64,000 nt of DNA, taken from the NCBI RefSeq assembly GCF_042643165.1, contig NZ_JBHRSH010000002.1:1302001-1366000 (forward strand). Reading direction: 5' to 3'. A program made the translations under genes and the position numbers. Source of the DNA: Hyphococcus aureus (GTDB lineage: Bacteria; Pseudomonadota; Alphaproteobacteria; Caulobacterales; Parvularculaceae). This document shows positions 60,138-64,000 of this stretch, one piece after another (position 1 is the first letter of the stretch; each line of letters opens with the position of its first letter). The notes beneath the pieces were generated by a model. That model saw only the letters and a list, made by a program, of their open reading frames with translations, searched no databases and had not been told where the DNA came from.

Positions 60138-61490
60138 TTAAGCCCGGCCGCCTTCCGCATGTTCGGCGATGATGCCGGCCGCTTGCTCTTCAAGAATTTG
60201 CGAGACGCGCTTGGCGGCGCCGGCTGCAAAAGCGTGCAGGAGAAGCAGCGGGATCGCAGCGACAAGACCGAGCACCGTGGTGACGAGCGCTTCGGAGATG
60301 CCCGACGCCATGATCTGCGGGTCGCCGGTGCCGAAGAGCGTGATCGCCTGGAAGGTGTTGATCATGCCGATAACCGTGCCGAGGAGGCCGAGCAGCGGCG
60401 CAACCGCGGCAAGCACCTTGATGAGGTTGAGGCCGCCTTCGAGTTTCGGCACCTCTTTGAGGATTGCGTCGTCGAGTTTGAGAGCGACGGTCTCCACATC
60501 GTTCGAGGTGGTGTTCTCGTAAGCCAGCATGACGCGGCCAAGCGGGTTGGCTTTGGACGCTTTCTTGCGGCGAACCTGAGAGCGCACAGCGCCGGCGGTC
60601 ATGGTGAGCGTGACCCACTTATAGATGCCGAGGATGATGCCGAGGATCGCAGCGACGATGATCACCTTACCGATGAACCGGCCCTGATCGATCCGCTGAC
60701 GCAGATCAGGCGCAGCCACCTGAAGGTTGAGAAGCGTGCCGAGCGACGGGTCGATGGCGCCTTTGACGAAGCCATCGCCGGAAGCCCGGGCGACGGCGCT
60801 CGCCGCGCCGGTGATGGCGCTGGACGGCTGCTTCGCGAGGAATTCCAGCTTGTCGTTCTTGTAGGTCAGATATTTGCCGTTGGAGAAGGCGACAAACGGA
60901 CCGATGCGCGTGACTTCGGCTTCAGCGGATTCGCCGTTGGCCTGAATGATGCGCGAATTGAAGGTCACTGTTTTGCCCTGCTCGGCCATCTGCTGGATCA
61001 TGATGTCCCAGAGATCGCGAAGCTGTTCTTCGGTCGGCAGTTTTTCGGTCCGGGCCAGTTCGTTGAGGGTCTGGCTGCGGCCGGGATACTGAGCCGAAAT
61101 AATCGAGCGCTCGACCTGAGCGTTCAGATCGGCGGCGGCGGTGCGCGCGGCGCCGAAAAGCTCCTGGAATTCGCCCTGTTTCGATGCGAGCTCCTGATCG
61201 AGCTCGGCGATCGCGGCCTTGTTTTCTTCCATCACGCCTTCGAGGCGGGTGGATTCAGCGGCGGCGGCGGCCACCTGCTGACGGACCTGGGTGAGCAGCG
61301 CCTGCTGCTGATTGCGCTCGGCGCGGAAGCGCTCAATACGCTGTCTGTTTTCGGCGCTGACATCGCGGCGTTCCTGACGGACCGCGTTGAGGACCTGATC
61401 GAGCGTGACCTGCGCGCTCGCTGACATATTCACACTGATTGCGGCGACGCCGGCGACCAGGGAAATCGATGCAAGTTTGAAGAGTTTCAT
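60138..61490 (-). CDS. TtpC-like long ExbB/TolQ homologue
   Basis: A 450-residue protein with start at 61490 after AGGA. It has a signal peptide (about 1-26, SASAQ) and a long coiled coil (about 30-135, rich in Gln, Ala and Glu), a periplasmic domain to about 250, then the three-helix MotA/TolQ/ExbB core: LIKVLAAVAPLLGLLGTVIGMINTFQAITLFG and SGISEALVTTVLGLVAAIPLLLLHAF. This is the TtpC arrangement, which Vibrio TonB2 systems need for function. Confidence 0.88.
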   Translation of the reverse strand: MKLFKLASISLVAGVAAISVNMSASAQVTLDQVLNAVRQERRDVSAENRQRIERFRAERNQQQALLTQVRQQVAAAAAESTRLEGVMEENKAAIAELDQELASKQGEFQELFGAARTAAADLNAQVERSIISAQYPGRSQTLNELARTEKLPTEEQLRDLWDIMIQQMAEQGKTVTFNSRIIQANGESAEAEVTRIGPFVAFSNGKYLTYKNDKLEFLAKQPSSAITGAASAVARASGDGFVKGAIDPSLGTLLNLQVAAPDLRQRIDQGRFIGKVIIVAAILGIILGIYKWVTLTMTAGAVRSQVRRKKASKANPLGRVMLAYENTTSNDVETVALKLDDAILKEVPKLEGGLNLIKVLAAVAPLLGLLGTVIGMINTFQAITLFGTGDPQIMASGISEALVTTVLGLVAAIPLLLLHAFAAGAAKRVSQILEEQAAGIIAEHAEGGRA

Positions 61491-61522
61491 GACTTGTAAT
61501 TCCTTATTACCCAAGTTCGCCG

Positions 61523-62284
61523 TTACTGTGCCGCTACCGGCGGTTTCACCGGAACGAAGAAGATATCGGGGGCGGTCTGTTCTTTCGCCATGCGCAGCGC
61601 GTATTTGACGTCCTGCAGATAAGAGCGGTTGAGGTTGGTCCAGTCGCCGGCGCCCTGATCGTAGATCAGGAGCGTCGAGTCATCAGGCGTCTTGAACATC
61701 AGCGCGATGCGGCCGATGCGCAGGAATTCGCCGGTCAGCTCTTCGCCATTAAAGTTCACCGCGCCGTCATAAGCGCCGATCGTGCGGCCATATTCGCCTT
61801 CGATCTGGTAAGCTTCGACGATCAGGCGGTAACGCTGAGCCGCCGACATTTCCGGGTTCTCAAGCACACCTTCAAGGCGGGCGGCGCGATCATTACGCTC
61901 AGTCGCGAGGAACGGCAGGTCGGCGTCGACCAGATCGCCGAACCGCGAGACCATGTCTTCCATCAGCGGCTGCATCGCGCGCTGCAGACCTTCGACATTT
62001 TCAATGTCTTCGCGAAGACGAACAACCTGACGCTCTTGCGCCTCAATGTTGCGCGTGAGTGAAGCATTGTAGCGGCGGGCCGCTTCAAGCTGCTTCAGGT
62101 TCGCACGGTAATCATTGAGCAGAGACGCCGTCTGGTCGTCTAGCTGGTCGATCTGCTGCTGCGCTGAAGCGGTTTCACGCGCCGTCGTCTCAGCCTCCTG
62201 CAGTGCGGAACGGAACTGCGCCTGGGCTGGCGCGCACAAAACAGCGAGCAACGCCGCTGAACCCAAAATCGCTGATCTTTTCAT
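61523..62284 (-). CDS. DUF3450 periplasmic coiled-coil protein
   Basis: A 253-residue protein with start at 62284 behind GTGAGG; an ORF extending to 62533 is rejected. Signal peptide to about residue 22 (PAQAQ), then a long coiled coil (about 25-105: QQQIDQLDDQTASLLNDYRANLKQLEAARRYNASLTRNIEAQE) and a mixed alpha/beta domain (FNGEELTGEFLRIGRIALMFKTPDDSTLLIYDQGAGDW). DUF3450 heads TonB2-like operons and probably contacts TtpC. The first gene of the seven-gene operon. Confidence 0.9.
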   Translation of the reverse strand: MKRSAILGSAALLAVLCAPAQAQFRSALQEAETTARETASAQQQIDQLDDQTASLLNDYRANLKQLEAARRYNASLTRNIEAQERQVVRLREDIENVEGLQRAMQPLMEDMVSRFGDLVDADLPFLATERNDRAARLEGVLENPEMSAAQRYRLIVEAYQIEGEYGRTIGAYDGAVNFNGEELTGEFLRIGRIALMFKTPDDSTLLIYDQGAGDWTNLNRSYLQDVKYALRMAKEQTAPDIFFVPVKPPVAAQ

Positions 62285-62980
62285 AAATGCCTCACCTACC
62301 GGATTGTTGCGGCTGATTGATACGGCGCCATCGCAAATTGGGCCGCGGAGCTGTGGCGCCTTGCGCCGTTTTGAAACACGTCCATTCGCATCGCTGGTCC
62401 GTACTTCAAGAAATCTGTGAACGATACTCTTCACCCAGAACTGTCCCCTGTTCCCCATACAACGTTTCAAGCAATCGTATATTTGCAGCACAATTGCAAC
62501 GACGTTTTGATCTATGATCAAACGCCCTCCCATTTGGGCCGCCCATAGCCGATTACTGCAAGATTCGTGTCACCCTGTCTTTTGCGGCCTGGATGCGGAA
62601 CAGCTCATCGCCCTCACCGTTCCCTGATACGCCGCCGACCTATACCCCGTTAGTTTGTAACAACAACTACCCGCGCTGGCAATCGTTAGAATTGCGCAAA
62701 ATGACTCTGCGAATAAAGCATTTTCCGCCTCGAGGCGGGCGTGAGGGATTGACAGGCGCGCGAGCCTATGAACCGCGCGCCGATGATCAAGCTGTCTCTC
62801 GCATTATAATAGAGACGCAGCGCTGACGCCCGTTTCGACTTGTTAACCTTGAATATCTAACGAGCGCAGGCCCTTCTGCGCTCATGAATCAGGGCGCGCT
62901 CGCAAAATTGTGAGCGCCGCCGTTCAGATATGGGCTTTCAGATGCGCTGATCCGGGAGAAATGGCTGGTTTCTAAAGAGT
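62285..62980. other. 696 bp intergenic region upstream of the TonB2-like operon
   Basis: No gene is seen. TTTGATC-tat-GATCAAA (62506-62522) is a perfect operator-like palindrome about 220 bp upstream of the DUF3450 start. At 62794-62816 an inverted repeat GTCTCT...AGAGAC encloses TATAAT. Further hairpins lie at 62862-62883 (GAGCGCAG...CTGCGCTC) and at about 62893-62920. None is classifiable, and no small RNA family is recognised. Confidence 0.5.
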
Positions 62981-63055
62981 TGGCTGGGGCGCCAGGATTC
63001 GAACCTGGGAATGTCGATACCAAAAACCGATGCCTTACCACTTGGCGACGCCCCA
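62981..63055 (-). tRNA. tRNA-Gln(TTG)
   Basis: On the minus strand TGGGGCG at 63055 pairs with CGCCCCA near the end, giving a seven-base acceptor stem with the discriminator base and an encoded CCA (62981-62983). The D arm is GCCAAGTGGTAAGGC, the anticodon loop holds TTG between T-rich bases, and the T arm reads CCCAGGTTCGAATCCTGG. All arms form. Confidence 0.93.
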
Positions 63056-63334
63056 ATGGCCCAGCCTCTGAGGGGCCGGGAGCGGGCGAGATAGCGCTTT
63101 CGCTCATCGCTTGCAATGGCCCGAATGCGAAAAATGCCGCCTCCCCGGAACCTTAGCGCGGCGCGCCCTCAATGGGCGACGTCTCGGCGATCGGCGCGGT
63201 GCAGAAATGCGTTCCGGAAATGCCTTTGAAACCGGCCCCGGGGGCGGCGCGAAAATGCGTTGCGCGCCAATTCGTCCATGGCTATAGAAGCGCTCCCGCA
63301 GGCGAGGCTTTATATATAGCCGCCGCCAAGAAAT

Positions 63335-63411
63335 CGGAGTGTAGCTCAGCCTGGTAGAGCACTGTCTTCGGGAGGCAGGGGCCGGAAGTTCGAATCTTCT
63401 CACTCCGACCA
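63335..63411 (+). tRNA. tRNA-Pro(CGG)
   Basis: CGGAGTG at 63335 pairs with CACTCCG at the 3' end, followed by ACCA. The D arm is GCTCAGCCTGGTAGAGC, the anticodon stem CTGTC/GGCAG encloses loop TTCGGGA with anticodon CGG, and the T arm has GTTCGAATC. A T-rich run follows. Confidence 0.93.
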
Positions 63412-63434
63412 GTCTTTTTGTTGTTGCCCTAAAC

Positions 63435-64000
63435 TCACCCGTTCATCACCTCGGGATCGATGCGCGCAATTGCCTCGGCGCCAGCCGTCACGGCGTCGGT
63501 GAGCGCCACGGCTTCGGTGAGATAATTATCGGCGTAAAATTTCGTCAGCGCGATTTTCGATTCGTAATAGGCAGGGTCCTGCCCCTCATGCGCCGCGATG
63601 GCTGCCGCCTTGGCGCCATGGGCGAGATAATAGCCGCCAACCGCATTCCCGAATTGTTTGAGATATGGCGTCGCGCCGGCGAGGACATGCGTCTGATCTT
63701 TTTTCGTCGCTTCAAGCAACCATTCCGTAGACTGAAGAAGGGCGTCCGCCGCGCCGAGCAAGCGCTCGCCAATATGCACGAGGTCGTCGCGCTTCGCCGC
63801 CTTCAACATCATCGCTTCGGAATGAATGTCGGCGATGAGTTTTTTCGCCGCCGCGCCGCCGTCCCCTTGCAGCTTGCGGCCCACAAGGTCCATGGCCTGA
63901 ATGCCATTGGTGCCTTCATAGATCGCGGCGATGCGCGCATCGCGCAAATGCTGCGCGGCGCCGGTCTCCTCAATATAGCCCATGCCGCCATGCACCTGCA
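63435..64000 (-). CDS. acyl-CoA dehydrogenase, C-terminal part (5' end outside window)
   Basis: 188 codons of the 3' end are visible. MHGGMGYIEETGAAQHLRDARIAAIYEGTNGIQAMDLVGRKL carries the conserved family C-terminal motif (HGGxGY, IYEGTNGIQ); the extended C-terminal region after it is typical of the larger (about 590-residue) acyl-CoA dehydrogenases. The FAD enzyme oxidises acyl-CoA to enoyl-CoA in fatty-acid degradation. The catalytic base and N-terminal domains lie beyond position 64000. Confidence 0.88.
   Translation of the reverse strand, partial: QVHGGMGYIEETGAAQHLRDARIAAIYEGTNGIQAMDLVGRKLQGDGGAAAKKLIADIHSEAMMLKAAKRDDLVHIGERLLGAADALLQSTEWLLEATKKDQTHVLAGATPYLKQFGNAVGGYYLAHGAKAAAIAAHEGQDPAYYESKIALTKFYADNYLTEAVALTDAVTAGAEAIARIDPEVMNG

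Noticed and set aside
60099..61424. 441-codon plus-strand reading frame opposite the TtpC-like gene
   Set aside because: Antisense to a well-supported operon gene; no ribosome site and no domain pattern.
62593..62826. 77-codon plus-strand ORF in the TonB2 leader region
   Set aside because: Odd amino-acid composition, no ribosome site, overlaps hairpins and the TATAAT palindrome.
62981..63411. Integration site at the tRNA genes
   Set aside because: Both tRNA genes are intact; there is no duplicated 3' end or integrase nearby.

Overview
The window looks like chromosomal DNA of a free-living, Gram-negative alphaproteobacterium of the Caulobacterales/Hyphomonadales/Parvularculales type. The evidence is high G+C, dense operons with ATGA overlaps, many lipoprotein (lipobox) signals, two DUF2336 proteins and a DUF1491 protein, a full CtrA-type box (TTAA-N7-TTAA), an alphaproteobacterial HxlR/SDR pair, and a TonB2-like energy system with DUF3450. 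The genus cannot be decided from sequence alone. There is no phage, IS element, CRISPR array or rRNA operon.

Layout. 1-1.8 kb: a tandemly duplicated two-gene module (membrane-anchored coiled-coil protein plus small secreted four-cysteine protein), with the first copy cut by the window edge. 1.9-9.8 kb: a TPR signalling protein, then a run of paralogous single-pass membrane proteins (DUF6090-like; four intact, one decayed to its first ~19 codons) interleaved with lipoproteins (NTF2-like, cupin, SMP-30-like). 10-14.4 kb: a class A penicillin-binding protein, an HxlR/NTF2/SDR cassette flanked by ~115 bp imperfect direct repeats made from the 3' end of a cytochrome b561-like gene, then the intact b561-like gene. 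14.5-20.2 kb: a haem-type TonB-dependent receptor and a divergent DUF6607 lipoprotein sharing Fur-like sites, with AraC, YHS and VOC genes. 20.3-23.2 kb: an OxyR-like regulator lacking the peroxidatic cysteine, OxyR-like boxes, a 25-codon membrane ORF and nhaA. 23.3-32.7 kb: FkbM methyltransferase, SH3 lipoprotein, DUF2336, DUF1491, a low-GC TPR gene, two histidine kinases with a CtrA box, and a secreted protein.

32.9-36.8 kb: trehalose operon otsA-otsB-GH15. 36.8-38.7 kb: NTF2-like, lipoprotein, SufE and a DnaA-domain-IV-only protein. 38.8-47.1 kb: an 11-gene Mrp/Mnh-type cation/H+ antiporter operon with split subunits, three antiporter-like large subunits and an MrpC carrying a ~136-residue His/Ala-rich insertion. 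47.3-50.2 kb: an ECF sigma factor translationally coupled to a Ser/Thr kinase with a TPR tail. 50.7-55.8 kb: lipoprotein/AraC divergent pair, ParA with a ribbon-helix-helix-like partner, and a second DUF2336. 55.9-62.3 kb: a small lipoprotein and a TonB2-like operon (DUF3450, TtpC-like ExbB, ExbB, two ExbD, TonB, TPR). 62.9-64 kb: tRNA-Gln(TTG), tRNA-Pro(CGG) and the 3' part of an acyl-CoA dehydrogenase gene.

Connections: the TonB2-like operon could energise the haem receptor. The Mrp complex and NhaA both move Na+/H+. Start sites were moved inward where a Shine-Dalgarno sequence, signal peptide or ATGA overlap supported it. All family assignments come from recognising motifs by eye, since no database search was possible.
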